DNA from: a virus
Virus record (IMG/VR): IMGVR_UViG_3300017779_000079
Coordinates: 1 to 31,047 of that record
DNA length: 31,047 bases
Reading direction: 5' to 3' (one strand)
The position numbers and the translations under genes are program-made. A model generated the notes under the pieces. That model saw only the letters and a program-made list of their open reading frames with translations, was not told the DNA's origin and made no database searches. How positions within the stretch are numbered: position 1 is the stretch's first letter; each line of letters opens with the position of its first letter. Of this stretch, positions 16,661 to 24,656 are shown in pieces.

Positions 16661-17912
16661 GTGCTTTAGGGAAAACAACTCCATCTTTTACTTCGATGTA
16701 GCCAGAGTCTTCCATAGCTTTGACTGTTTGCTCCAATTCGCCAGGGTTAGGTATTTTACGTAGCAACTCCCTCTTAAATTTCTTTAGATGTACGTATTTA
16801 TTTCCGTTATTTTCCATAGTATTCTTAAACCATGTACCCATATCTTGGGCTATCTTACCTGTTCTACCCATACCAAATCCTGCCAATGCTTTAGGCATAT
16901 GTTCTTCTACTTCAAACATTAAGTCTTTAGTACGTTGCCAATGATCCCAAGTAATAATCCTACTACTACTATTAGAAGCTGATATTGACAAGGCTATCTT
17001 AATGAAGTGAGATACTCTACGCTGAGAATACTCAGATAGGTTAGGGTCGGTAGGCTCAGGCGGTAAGCCTGCTTCTATATCTGAATTGATTTTATCAAAA
17101 GCTTTAGGGTCAAAATGCGCAGGACCATACATCTTAGATATTTGAGATAAGTCTTCTCTCAAGTTCATTATAGTTTGATCATCAATTCTTTTTTGTAAAA
17201 GAGATTGAGGAATTTTTGGACCATCATAAAACACAGGTATGATTCTTGATAACAAACCTTGAGACCTCGCATCTTCAGGTAGGTTGTCTACAAATTGTTC
17301 AGGGGTAGCACAAGCTATCCAATTTAAACAAGGACCTTTAATAATATATTCTCCTGATGTTTTTGTTTTATGGGAGTACTCTTCTTTACTATCCCACATA
17401 TCTGTTAGGAACATCTGTAAATATCTCTCGTGTCTAGATAAGAATGTACCTAACTCAGATGTAACTAAAGTAAGAGAGCCATCATGAAACTCATCACTTG
17501 GTGTTGACAATCTCATATCCCAACGAGAAGACTTACACATATCTACTGCAAGTTTCTCAGGAGTAATCCTATCTTGTATACAATACAAAGGGTACTCTCT
17601 CATACCGTACTGATCTAATCCAGAATTAAATTGCTCATGGTCTGGTTGAGATCCAGGTGGTGTAGTTAACTTACTAAATATCTTACTATATGGTAGAACA
17701 AGACTAACTGATTTGTTACGCCCAGGTCCAGCTATCATGACAACGAATATATTAGATCGTATATCGTAGTTCGCCATTGGAAACCAGACGCGTCTCCCGA
17801 TAGCACCAGCTACTGAAGAAAGCGCAGACCATCTCCTAAATATTTTAGGAATAGGACTATCAGCACTCGCTTCAACACAAGCATCTATGTAATCTTTATA
17901 TATTCTAGACAT
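16647..17912 (-). CDS. DUF3987-like replicative helicase/ATPase, 421 aa
   Basis: Probably unwinds DNA at the phage fork. The N-terminus IPKIFRRWSALSSVAGAIGR, followed by a hydrophobic strand and AGPGRNKS, fits the DUF3987 helicase-like family, which stands in for DnaB-type helicases in many phages. The Walker A is atypical: GPGRNKS (62-68) has Asn where Gly-Lys-Ser normally has Gly. A Walker B-like strand is SLTLVTSELGTF (about 145-156). The last 70 residues look like a winged helix. There is no zinc-binding primase domain. The start overlaps the polymerase stop by 8 nt, and the gene lies between polymerase and RNR, which supports a fork role. Confidence 0.75.
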   Translation of the reverse strand: MSRIYKDYIDACVEASADSPIPKIFRRWSALSSVAGAIGRRVWFPMANYDIRSNIFVVMIAGPGRNKSVSLVLPYSKIFSKLTTPPGSQPDHEQFNSGLDQYGMREYPLYCIQDRITPEKLAVDMCKSSRWDMRLSTPSDEFHDGSLTLVTSELGTFLSRHERYLQMFLTDMWDSKEEYSHKTKTSGEYIIKGPCLNWIACATPEQFVDNLPEDARSQGLLSRIIPVFYDGPKIPQSLLQKRIDDQTIMNLREDLSQISKMYGPAHFDPKAFDKINSDIEAGLPPEPTDPNLSEYSQRRVSHFIKIALSISASNSSSRIITWDHWQRTKDLMFEVEEHMPKALAGFGMGRTGKIAQDMGTWFKNTMENNGNKYVHLKKFKRELLRKIPNPGELEQTVKAMEDSGYIEVKDGVVFPKALEHV

Positions 17913-19449
17913 GTTTCTCCCATACTGTTAAATCTTTCCACGTGTTACCAACCTCGGCAACTGATGGAATAATAAGTTCTCTATCACCAACCTTGATAGG
18001 GTTAGTCATACAATTAATAATCTCAGGCATAAGTTCATCAACTCTATCCGTTGGCACTTGTCCTAGAATAGCGTCATGAACTTGCCCAAGTACTTGTACC
18101 CCTCTACCTTCGAGTTCATTCCACACACGATAAAGACCCATGTTCAATAGATCTCCTATGGTAGATTGGGGTACGTAGGCAATAGCCTCACGCAAAGTAG
18201 AGGCATCACTGAGTCTTCCCCAGAATTGTCTGCGCCTACCTAGTGGTGTCACTAGTGCCCCCTCCTGTTCTAACTGTTTATGCACATCCGAGTGCCACTT
18301 TTGTATACCAGGAAATGCTCCCTGAATACGCAAGTACTTTACTTTATCTCCAAACTCAACCCCATAGGAGGCTAGTTCATCAAAGCCTCCCTTGGGATCT
18401 TGCTTGTGCCAACGTGCTACAGAATCGACAGGTATAACTCCGCCATAATATAACAGTTGGAATCTCGTAGCGTGTGATATCTTAATCTGCAAATGTCTAC
18501 CTAGTGAGGTAGCTGAAAGACCATAGTTGGTGCCATGCCCTGCTCTCTTACATATATCCCTATAACTAAAATGTAGGTAAAAAGGTTTGTCAGCTAAGGC
18601 ACGCTCTTGTTTCGCGTCTCCACTCCAACCCATATTAGGCCACACCATTTTAACAACTGTAGTATGAAGGTCACCACTCTCACATGCATTGATGTACCCT
18701 TCATCGCCAGTAATATATGCAACCACGCGTGACTCTGCTTGTTCAAGGTCTGCATAAAACATAGTCATACCTGGATCAGGTACGAAAATTGAACGTAAGT
18801 CTTTCGTGATGTTTTGTAGATTAGTACCAGTACCCCAAGGCGATTCCGATGATGACCATCTTCCTGTCTCAGTTCCTGCTACGTTATATGAACAACGTAT
18901 ACGATTGTCTTTATCTTTAGTAGTATCTAATACGTTGAGTTGTTTATCAATGTCACGTAGTGCCATGATAGTATTACAGAATGGTCTTGCTCTAGGATAT
19001 TCTTTACGTAAATGTTCTAGTGCTTCTCTATCTGTAGAAACTTTTTGCTTACCTTTCTTGTAAGAAATAACTGGAGGTAAAGTTAGTGACTTATAAAATA
19101 AGTCTTGTAATTGTTTTGGTGATGCGTGATTTAGATCTTTATCTACTACAGCATTAGAAAATAAATTAAGCATGCGCTCTAACTTTAATCTCTTATCTTT
19201 AAGAGGGGCACGCATATTTTTAACCTTATCATTGTCCACTAGCAAACCACGTTGCATCATTTCCATCGCAGGTTTTAAACTGTCTAGTTCAAACTGATAA
19301 GTTTTAGTAGTCTCTTCGTCTAATTCTTTTTTAATCTTCTGCCAAATCTCTAGAGTAACAGCACAGTCTAGCGCACAGTATGTCCAAAGAGTTTGTTCGG
19401 AATCAAGTTCTATATTTTGAATGTCTACATTCTTGATTATTTTTGCCAT
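17905..19449 (-). CDS. DNA polymerase family A, polymerase part with only the end of the exonuclease domain, 514 aa
   Basis: Replicative polymerase. Motif A is DLEQAESRVVAY with D234. Motif B is R297-x3-K301 ... Y309-G. Motif C is VHDAI with H458-D459-A460, where the usual Glu after Asp is replaced by Ala. The residue at the position of E. coli Phe762 is His305, while Phe, Tyr or Leu are the forms usually reported in phages. The N-terminus supplies only the third exonuclease motif, Y24-x3-D28 (YCALDCAVTLEIW). Exo motifs I and II are in the 367 aa protein encoded two genes upstream, so a working proofreading domain would need both chains. GGGAG lies ahead of the ATG. Confidence 0.93.
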   Translation of the reverse strand: MAKIIKNVDIQNIELDSEQTLWTYCALDCAVTLEIWQKIKKELDEETTKTYQFELDSLKPAMEMMQRGLLVDNDKVKNMRAPLKDKRLKLERMLNLFSNAVVDKDLNHASPKQLQDLFYKSLTLPPVISYKKGKQKVSTDREALEHLRKEYPRARPFCNTIMALRDIDKQLNVLDTTKDKDNRIRCSYNVAGTETGRWSSSESPWGTGTNLQNITKDLRSIFVPDPGMTMFYADLEQAESRVVAYITGDEGYINACESGDLHTTVVKMVWPNMGWSGDAKQERALADKPFYLHFSYRDICKRAGHGTNYGLSATSLGRHLQIKISHATRFQLLYYGGVIPVDSVARWHKQDPKGGFDELASYGVEFGDKVKYLRIQGAFPGIQKWHSDVHKQLEQEGALVTPLGRRRQFWGRLSDASTLREAIAYVPQSTIGDLLNMGLYRVWNELEGRGVQVLGQVHDAILGQVPTDRVDELMPEIINCMTNPIKVGDRELIIPSVAEVGNTWKDLTVWEKHV

Positions 19450-19466
19450 TGCTTTTTTCTCCCATA

Positions 19467-19709
19467 TTAGTCTTCGTCTAAATCGTAATCTCTTTCTATA
19501 ATCATATCAATATAATGTTTAGCTTTGAGTAAATCTTCTTTGCCTCCCTTCCTAGTATGCCTACAAATATACTTGATAGCATTACCCTCAGCGAACAGCA
19601 TCTTATTCTCATTAACAAATACTGATGGTTGTATTTCAAACTCTTTATAATGATATCCGCCTACTTGCGTAGCATAAGCTGATGTTGTTTTATTGTTTGT
19701 ATAACTCAT
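19467..19709 (-). CDS. DUF3310 small phage protein, 80 aa
   Basis: The core GGYHYKEFEIQPSVFV followed by EGNAIKYICRHTRKGGKEDLLKAKHYID is the DUF3310 pattern, a very common phage family of unproven function that is sometimes labelled nucleotide kinase. I chose ATG at 19709, with GGAGA just upstream, over a GTG three codons earlier. It overlaps the 95 aa gene by 20 nt. It lies between the two halves of the polymerase exonuclease domain. Confidence 0.88.
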   Translation of the reverse strand: MSYTNNKTTSAYATQVGGYHYKEFEIQPSVFVNENKMLFAEGNAIKYICRHTRKGGKEDLLKAKHYIDMIIERDYDLDED

Positions 19710-19977
19710 TCTCTCCACCTACTATATTAAATATTTCATCTCTCACTTCTTTAGGATTTAGTTCTGCATACTCACACACAACACTAAAGTCCTCTGATTT
19801 TCCGCGCAACCAAATCTTTGCTTTCTCTTTGTTTGCTTGAAATTCTCTTGCATTATTCACAGTCATAAAATCTATTAACGCTTGGTCTATGACAGCCCTC
19901 CACAGCCGTACTTCCTTTTCAATAGTTACTAAATCATTTGGTATTGGTAACTCCGAAAAGTACGGAGCTCGTTTCAT
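19690..19977 (-). CDS. Conserved small phage protein, 95 aa, unknown
   Basis: The pattern LWRAVIDQALIDFM ... KAKIWLRGKSEDFSVVCEYAELNPKEVRDEI is one I recall from many phage genomes, usually near replication genes: a helical domain with a Trp-Leu-x-Gly step and an HTH-like C-terminal half. The function is unknown. The ribosome binding site is weak (AGGAAAG is 15 bases upstream). It begins ten bases after the stop of the UDG/exonuclease gene and splits it from the polymerase. Confidence 0.8.
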   Translation of the reverse strand: MKRAPYFSELPIPNDLVTIEKEVRLWRAVIDQALIDFMTVNNAREFQANKEKAKIWLRGKSEDFSVVCEYAELNPKEVRDEIFNIVGGENELYKQ

Positions 19978-19986
19978 TTATTATAA

Positions 19987-21090
19987 TCATTCTTTCCTGG
20001 TGCTCTTTGAGAACTTAGCCATAGTTTTCCAAGCACCCTCATTAGTATAGATCGAACCTAAGTAGCCCAATCCTTTTTGTTGTTCTGGTTGTAGCGAATG
20101 TTGTGCGTGCATTGTATCATGCACTACACCTGATACTAGTATATTCTTTTTATATCGTAACCAAGATACATCATACGTTTGATTCTGTGCTACCTTAGTT
20201 ATCTTATCGTTCTCTAGTATTTTCTTTATCCATTGCCATGCCTGTACCTCTTCATCATAAGAAGTCCAATAGTTCTTCAGGTCTTTTCTTCCATCGTAAA
20301 ATGGAACTACGAGAGCAACACTATCACTAGGAGCAAACCCAATGCAAGTAATGTCACCTGATGCGGTCTCGATGTCGAAACTAAGAGGTACGTCTTCATT
20401 GTCCTCTCGTATATATTTTTCTTCAAAGTCTTGAAGGTCTTTAATAGTTGGTTCAATCCATAACTCTCTTTCTACTATTTTAGTTTCTTTAGTTTCTGAT
20501 TCCAGTAATGCTTTCTTTATATCGGCAAGCACTATCGGTCTGAAATCGTAGTTTCTAACTATGGCACTAGGACTATACGTGGCAAGAACTTTTGTTTCCT
20601 CACTTAAAGTTTTAGAATTTAAGATTGTTCCCCTGTAAGTTCCAACTTTGTCTAGTCCTGTCAGCGCCCATAATGCCAAGCTACCCATAGCAATAATGAT
20701 ATTAGGTTTCACAGCATTAAGCTCGTTTGCTAATCTCTCTATGTCTGATTCCTTTTCTTCCTTCAGATAACCAAACCCACTCAAAGAATATTTACTACGC
20801 CAGTCTGTTGTCTTACATAATGCTTTGTACTGTGCACGATTATGAAAGAAGTATGCTGGGTTTTCTTGAGCAGGCTTAGTAGAGATTGCGTATGTCAGCA
20901 AGCAGTTCTCCACACCTATGTCTAATATCTCGACTAGCTGGTTGAACATTCTACCAGCAGAACCTGTCATAATTTTGCCAAGTCTAGCCTCATCGTTAGT
21001 AGGAAAGTCAAAGACAAAAGCAACATTACATTGCAGATCGTTCTTTGGTTTCTGAGATGGAACTGGTTTAAGAACTGCGTGCTGTGTCAT
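19987..21090 (-). CDS. UDG-like domain fused to the first part of a DnaQ-like 3'-5' exonuclease, 367 aa
   Basis: Residues about 1-195 resemble the family 4/5 uracil-DNA glycosylase fold: a motif-I region with the G...TGSAGRMFNQL end, the central IIIAMGSLALWALTG (131-145), and YSPSAIVRN (172-180) where HP is expected. Motif I lacks the usual GE-PG, so glycosylase activity is doubtful. Residues about 230-345 are family A polymerase proofreading sequence: Exo I D239-x-E241, Exo II N303-x3-D307, and H324-D325. The protein ends after LGSIYTNEGAWK plus a basic tail and lacks Exo III, which is encoded in the polymerase gene two ORFs downstream. Probably both chains form the proofreading unit (inference). 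Confidence 0.82.
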   Translation of the reverse strand: MTQHAVLKPVPSQKPKNDLQCNVAFVFDFPTNDEARLGKIMTGSAGRMFNQLVEILDIGVENCLLTYAISTKPAQENPAYFFHNRAQYKALCKTTDWRSKYSLSGFGYLKEEKESDIERLANELNAVKPNIIIAMGSLALWALTGLDKVGTYRGTILNSKTLSEETKVLATYSPSAIVRNYDFRPIVLADIKKALLESETKETKIVERELWIEPTIKDLQDFEEKYIREDNEDVPLSFDIETASGDITCIGFAPSDSVALVVPFYDGRKDLKNYWTSYDEEVQAWQWIKKILENDKITKVAQNQTYDVSWLRYKKNILVSGVVHDTMHAQHSLQPEQQKGLGYLGSIYTNEGAWKTMAKFSKSTRKE

Positions 21091-21092
21091 GA

Positions 21093-21536
21093 TTAGTTAC
21101 TCAGTATTCTTTTTACTGAGGCTTGTAAGATATCTTTATTCTTACCAACCATCTCATGTTTGACAACTCCTTTGAAGGATTTGCCTATTGCCATTTCTAG
21201 CAATTCACTATAAGGTAAGTCATCTACATGACCTAACTCAATCCCTGATGTAAGGAAAGACTTAAGACCCGTTGCAGGGTTCTTAACCTTCAGTGCATTC
21301 GGAGTTGCCCAAAACTCCATACGTGTCGGCTCTGCATTAGGCAGATCAGAATCCTTAAGATCCGATTCTAAAATACCTGTAGCTTTGACATTCACTTTTA
21401 CAAGTGGTGTCTGGTTCTCCCCTACCACATCCGCTCTATAGCTAGTGATAGTGAAGTCATAACTACCCTCAGGTAATACAACTGATTCAGGTGTCTCCTG
21501 GGGTGTCATGTTTAGAAAGTCAGCAATGTTTGACAT
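21093..21536 (-). CDS. SSB-like protein of phage recombination module, 147 aa
   Basis: No strict motif is visible. The beta-rich pattern (PEGSYDFTITSYRADVVG ... PLVKVNVKATG ... GKSFKGVVKHEMVG) and the position right after a Sak4-like ATPase fit the OB-fold or DUF669-like single-strand-binding proteins that pair with Sak4 recombinases in phages. It would coat ssDNA at forks and during annealing. The start overlaps the ATPase stop (TAATG). Confidence 0.65.
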   Translation of the reverse strand: MSNIADFLNMTPQETPESVVLPEGSYDFTITSYRADVVGENQTPLVKVNVKATGILESDLKDSDLPNAEPTRMEFWATPNALKVKNPATGLKSFLTSGIELGHVDDLPYSELLEMAIGKSFKGVVKHEMVGKNKDILQASVKRILSN

Positions 21537-22339
21537 TATTTGTCTCCTTTCGGTTTGCTTGTTTCAAGTTTACTTTTCGCATTTGATTGTATGGAAGTAA
21601 ACAACTTGTTCAAGTCTAGTTCCATGTTAGATTCAATCAAGCTAGGCGCAGTTACTTTGAGATCCATCTTGTTATCAGATACTGTTCTCAGAGAACGTTC
21701 ATTGCCTTTGCTTGTTGTCTTACTATCAATACGACATACGCAGTTAAAGTATCTACCTATCTTAGTAGATAGCTTTGAGCCTACGGAAGTAGGATATGCT
21801 TTCGCAATTCCTAACTCACCTTCCATGTACTGAATATGTGAAGTAACTACCACGTTACATTTCACCTCGTCTCCTGTAATATATTGAAGAATATTTTGTA
21901 CATCTCTAGCGGCAGTTCCCCATTCAGGTTGGGTTGGTTGCTCGGTAGGTTTCTTATTGTTGAAGACAAGAGCACCCCTTAGTGCCGCTTCGCCCATCAA
22001 CGTTAGAGAATCGATAACTAAAACAGTATCGTCTCCCCATTCTTTCACAGAACCTAAGTTCTCTTCTCCGTCTTTCCAAGTTGACAACAACTGTGCCCCT
22101 CTTCTAAACGCAGTAGCTTGTCCTAGTGAATCTCTTAATGTAACATATGATACCCTAGATACTGCTTCAGGTGTTAAGTATTCTGGTAGAATATCTAAGC
22201 CGTCATCATAATCTAGGATACGTAGTTTTTTACCTGCGTTAGCTAAACTCGCCAGGGCAGATGTCTTACCACTACCACTATCTCCTACGAGTAGTAGCTT
22301 GGTAACACTTGTTGATTTATGTTTACTAATGTTTGCCAT
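21536..22339 (-). CDS. Sak4-like RecA-fold ATPase, 267 aa
   Basis: Single-strand annealing or strand-exchange ATPase, often annotated AAA_24 or Sak4. Walker A is GDSGSGKT (19-26) and Walker B is the strand TVLVIDSLTL. Later segments include VTSHIQYM and a long C-terminal strand region. The size matches Sak4 (about 230-300). A promoter candidate lies upstream (22363-22390) and AGGAG precedes the ATG. Neighbours are the SSB-like protein downstream and a Cas4-like nuclease upstream, a typical phage recombination set. Confidence 0.88.
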   Translation of the reverse strand: MANISKHKSTSVTKLLLVGDSGSGKTSALASLANAGKKLRILDYDDGLDILPEYLTPEAVSRVSYVTLRDSLGQATAFRRGAQLLSTWKDGEENLGSVKEWGDDTVLVIDSLTLMGEAALRGALVFNNKKPTEQPTQPEWGTAARDVQNILQYITGDEVKCNVVVTSHIQYMEGELGIAKAYPTSVGSKLSTKIGRYFNCVCRIDSKTTSKGNERSLRTVSDNKMDLKVTAPSLIESNMELDLNKLFTSIQSNAKSKLETSKPKGDK

Positions 22340-22362
22340 TACGGTCTCCTATTTAAGTTGTA

Positions 22363-22390
22363 AGTATATACTAAATAAATTAATTGTCAA
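22363..22390 (-). promoter_or_regulatory. Sigma70-type promoter ahead of the recombination and replication genes
   Basis: On the minus strand a perfect TTGACA (22390-22385), a 16 base spacer, then TATACT (22368-22363). The predicted start is near 22356, and the Sak4 ATG is at 22339 with AGGAG between. It overlaps the end of the 68 aa gene. Confidence 0.6.
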
Positions 22391-22586
22391 GAAAATATTT
22401 ATTAAGCAACTCAATTTGTTCTTCATACTTACCCATTGCATTAAGTTCTTTCTCTATACTTTCTAGTATATCAGTGTGCTCACCAACACCGACAGCACTA
22501 TCCATGTAAATTAATACATTTGCTTTGTGCTTTGCAATCTGTCCTTCAGCATGTTTCAACATTGCGTCAATCATTATTAGTTTCAT
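22380..22586 (-). CDS. Small helical protein, 68 aa, unknown
   Basis: No family is recognised. It is soluble and probably two to three helices (MLKHAEGQIAKHKANVLIYMD, then SIEKELNAMGKYEEQIELLNKYF). The start overlaps the stop of the Cas4-like gene by 4 nt (ATGA), so it is co-translated with it. Confidence 0.75.
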   Translation of the reverse strand: MKLIMIDAMLKHAEGQIAKHKANVLIYMDSAVGVGEHTDILESIEKELNAMGKYEEQIELLNKYFLDN

Positions 22587-23542
22587 TGTTTCCCCCCTTC
22601 TACCACTTCAAGTACTGTTGGTTTTGTTTCTTCTAAATCTGCGTGAAGTTCTTGTCTGAAATCTTCTTTAAAGAACATCTCTCTTTGATTACCTGCATGT
22701 GAACAAGTCTCTCTAAATTTGCAACCACCATAATTATTACACGCAGTAAAATCTGCGGGGTAGTAGCCAGAGTTAGCATATACATCTGATATATCAAGGT
22801 GATGAATCGTATCATCATACCACTCGTCAAGTAATTCTTTTTGTACATTGAATACTTGTCTAGCAAACCTTGTAAAGTTAACACCTGTTTGTACTCCGTC
22901 AATGATAGCACCATCAACAGGCAACTTAAGTACTTCACGACATGCCCATATGTATGCGAAGATCTGATTGTTTGGCATGAAGCCTTTGAAATAATAATCA
23001 GACAACGCAGTCTTTGTAGTTTTAAAATCTACAATATATAATCTATCATCTATCGTAACTATCTTATCAATTCGTCCACTAAATCTATGACCTCTCTCGC
23101 CAATAGGTACTTCGAATCTCTGCTCAAGAGCAGGCGTTCCGTCAGGCATAGTAGCTAACTTAAGATTATCATCCCAGTATTCTTCGGCTCTCCACACTAC
23201 AGCACGTAGTGCAGATTCTAATCCTCGTGCTTTATCATCAGAGTTTTTTAGATCCTCGCCAAAATTTTCGAGCACAAATTTAATAGCACGTTGTAGTGCT
23301 TCGTCTTTAGATTTGCCTTCGAACTTTGCAATCTCCATCTGCTCAAAGCCTTCGTGAACGGCTGAACCAAATCCTGTGGCAGTACCATAGCTAGCATGTT
23401 TCCAACCATTTAGCACAGACCAATCATAATATCTAGGACATGCTAAAAAAGAACTTAAGCTAGATGTATCCCAAACCTTTTGGATGGGGGCACCTCTTTC
23501 ATTCCACACGAACTTACGTAGTCTCTCTGGTAACTCACTCAT
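22583..23542 (-). CDS. Cas4/RecB-like PD-(D/E)XK nuclease with iron-sulfur cysteines, 319 aa
   Basis: Single-strand exonuclease of the RecB/Cas4 superfamily, likely processing ends for recombination. Catalytic pattern: H63 (AVHEG), D159 (GRIDK), D172-F-K174 (YIVDFKTT) and Q193 (NNQIFAY). Four cysteines placed as in Cas4 and AddB, C35 (LACPRYYDW) and C268, C274 and C280 (CNNYGGCKFRETC), would hold a 4Fe-4S cluster. There is no CRISPR array or Cas1 nearby, so this is the phage recombination type. It is clustered with the Sak4 ATPase and the SSB-like protein. The C-terminal 25 residues are acidic. Confidence 0.9.
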   Translation of the reverse strand: MSELPERLRKFVWNERGAPIQKVWDTSSLSSFLACPRYYDWSVLNGWKHASYGTATGFGSAVHEGFEQMEIAKFEGKSKDEALQRAIKFVLENFGEDLKNSDDKARGLESALRAVVWRAEEYWDDNLKLATMPDGTPALEQRFEVPIGERGHRFSGRIDKIVTIDDRLYIVDFKTTKTALSDYYFKGFMPNNQIFAYIWACREVLKLPVDGAIIDGVQTGVNFTRFARQVFNVQKELLDEWYDDTIHHLDISDVYANSGYYPADFTACNNYGGCKFRETCSHAGNQREMFFKEDFRQELHADLEETKPTVLEVVEGGKQ

Positions 23543-23552
23543 TATTGTCTCC

Positions 23553-23792
23553 TTATTTTATTGATGGCAGTATAACATTAGGTCTATACTCCACATAGTT
23601 CTCAATCAAATCTGATGGAACACATTTCAACATCAGACCATCTATATCATTCAGTTCTTTTGATATACTTGCACGTGCTATCTCGCAATTATTAACATCA
23701 GGATATAAAAATTGTGATGCCATGTTGATACATTTCGTATCATCAACAGGACCTAAACATAAATATCCTATTAAAAATACTACTGTTTTCAT
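23553..23792 (-). CDS. Small possibly exported Cys-containing protein, 79 aa
   Basis: No family is recognised. It starts with Lys2 then VVFLIGYLCLG, a short hydrophobic run that could be a signal peptide or weak membrane anchor, followed by a soluble part with Cys21, Cys36 and Cys57 that could form disulfides if exported. The start overlaps the previous stop by 4 nt. Confidence 0.65.
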   Translation of the reverse strand: MKTVVFLIGYLCLGPVDDTKCINMASQFLYPDVNNCEIARASISKELNDIDGLMLKCVPSDLIENYVEYRPNVILPSIK

Positions 23793-24031
23793 GTCTCAGA
23801 TAACAACAAGTCTAAAGGATTCTTGTCGAACTTTTTAGGCGCTGTCTTTGTAGCAGTACTCTTACTTATTCTCTTGCCACTAGCTTCTGCCTGTCTCACA
23901 TTCTCTCTTGTTGCTTTTAAGTAAGCCACAATAGTTTTAATTCCCTCTTCATTCTCTGCTAATTCTAAGGGATCTGTCTCTAATAATTCTGTAGGAATCT
24001 CTAGAGTATCTTCTTCTTTTTCTTTAGTCAT
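23789..24031 (-). CDS. Small acidic-to-basic unknown protein, 80 aa
   Basis: No family is recognised. The N-terminal half is very acidic (Glu-rich), a helix follows at about 30-50, and the last third is Lys-rich with FDKNPLDLLL near the end. It is coupled to neighbours on both sides by 1 nt (TAATG) and 4 nt overlaps. No catalytic motif. Confidence 0.7.
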   Translation of the reverse strand: MTKEKEEDTLEIPTELLETDPLELAENEEGIKTIVAYLKATRENVRQAEASGKRISKSTATKTAPKKFDKNPLDLLLSET

Positions 24032-24333
24032 TAGTGTTTGGTCTCCTCACCGTAATGTTTGAAAGCATTTACAACTTCGCTCTCTGATTTGATAGCTTCT
24101 TTTTGCATCTCGTCTATCATTTGACCAGACGTAGATGTTGTATGTAGAACGTCAGCTAGTAAGCTAAGCATACCCATTGCTCCATACTTTAGGAAAGACA
24201 ATCTCATGCCTACCTCCATCATGGCAGATACTAATACATCTGTTGAGTAGCGTTCACTTGCTTTTATAATTGCTGGTTTTAATTCTTCCACCGCTTTTTC
24301 AAATTCTAATCTATACTGTTCTTCTTCAATCAT
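24031..24333 (-). CDS. Helical unknown protein, 100 aa
   Basis: No family is recognised. It is mostly helical and charged, with a central hydrophobic stretch (FLKYGAMGMLSLLADVL, about 48-64) that could be buried or membrane-associated. AGGAG lies seven bases before the ATG, and the start overlaps the previous stop by 4 nt (ATGA). Confidence 0.72.
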   Translation of the reverse strand: MIEEEQYRLEFEKAVEELKPAIIKASERYSTDVLVSAMMEVGMRLSFLKYGAMGMLSLLADVLHTTSTSGQMIDEMQKEAIKSESEVVNAFKHYGEETKH

Positions 24334-24656
24334 ATCTCTTCTCCTGTATCTGAATCCTTGATAACCAAGTCTTCAATTCTGTCAAGGACATTAGAAATTT
24401 CCACACCCTCTTTGGTTGTATCTATGGACAGCATATCATACTTGTTATGATCAACATCATCTTTACCAGCCATCTGTTCACGATATGCTTTTATATATCG
24501 GTGCATCCTCATCTTTAAAGCGAAAGGATTGTCGCTTGGTATCGTTAGTTTAACGTCTTCTTTATCAACTGAATCAATATATTTACTTGCCTTTTCCAAA
24601 GCGTTTGAAATATCTATCTGTTGGAATAAATTGTAAGTCTTTGGATTGAACCCCAT
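24330..24656 (-). CDS. Helical unknown protein, 108 aa
   Basis: No family is recognised. Of several in-frame ATGs I chose 24656, because AGGAGG (24671-24666) sits nine bases away, while the ATG at 24662 is only three bases from it and those further upstream lack a site. The first 74 nt overlap the end of the 74 aa gene in a different frame. The protein is charged and helical (RMHRYIKAYREQM), with an acidic C-terminus. Confidence 0.68.
   Translation of the reverse strand: MGFNPKTYNLFQQIDISNALEKASKYIDSVDKEDVKLTIPSDNPFALKMRMHRYIKAYREQMAGKDDVDHNKYDMLSIDTTKEGVEISNVLDRIEDLVIKDSDTGEEI

Noticed and set aside
17905-21090. Group I intron or intein as the cause of the split polymerase
   Set aside because: The inserted ORFs are a DUF3310 protein and a common small phage protein; no homing endonuclease, no intein block motifs, and each fragment has its own start and stop.
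22583-23542. CRISPR adaptation role for the Cas4-like nuclease
   Set aside because: No Cas1, Cas2 or repeats nearby; neighbours are a Sak4 ATPase and an SSB-like protein, so phage recombination is the simpler reading.
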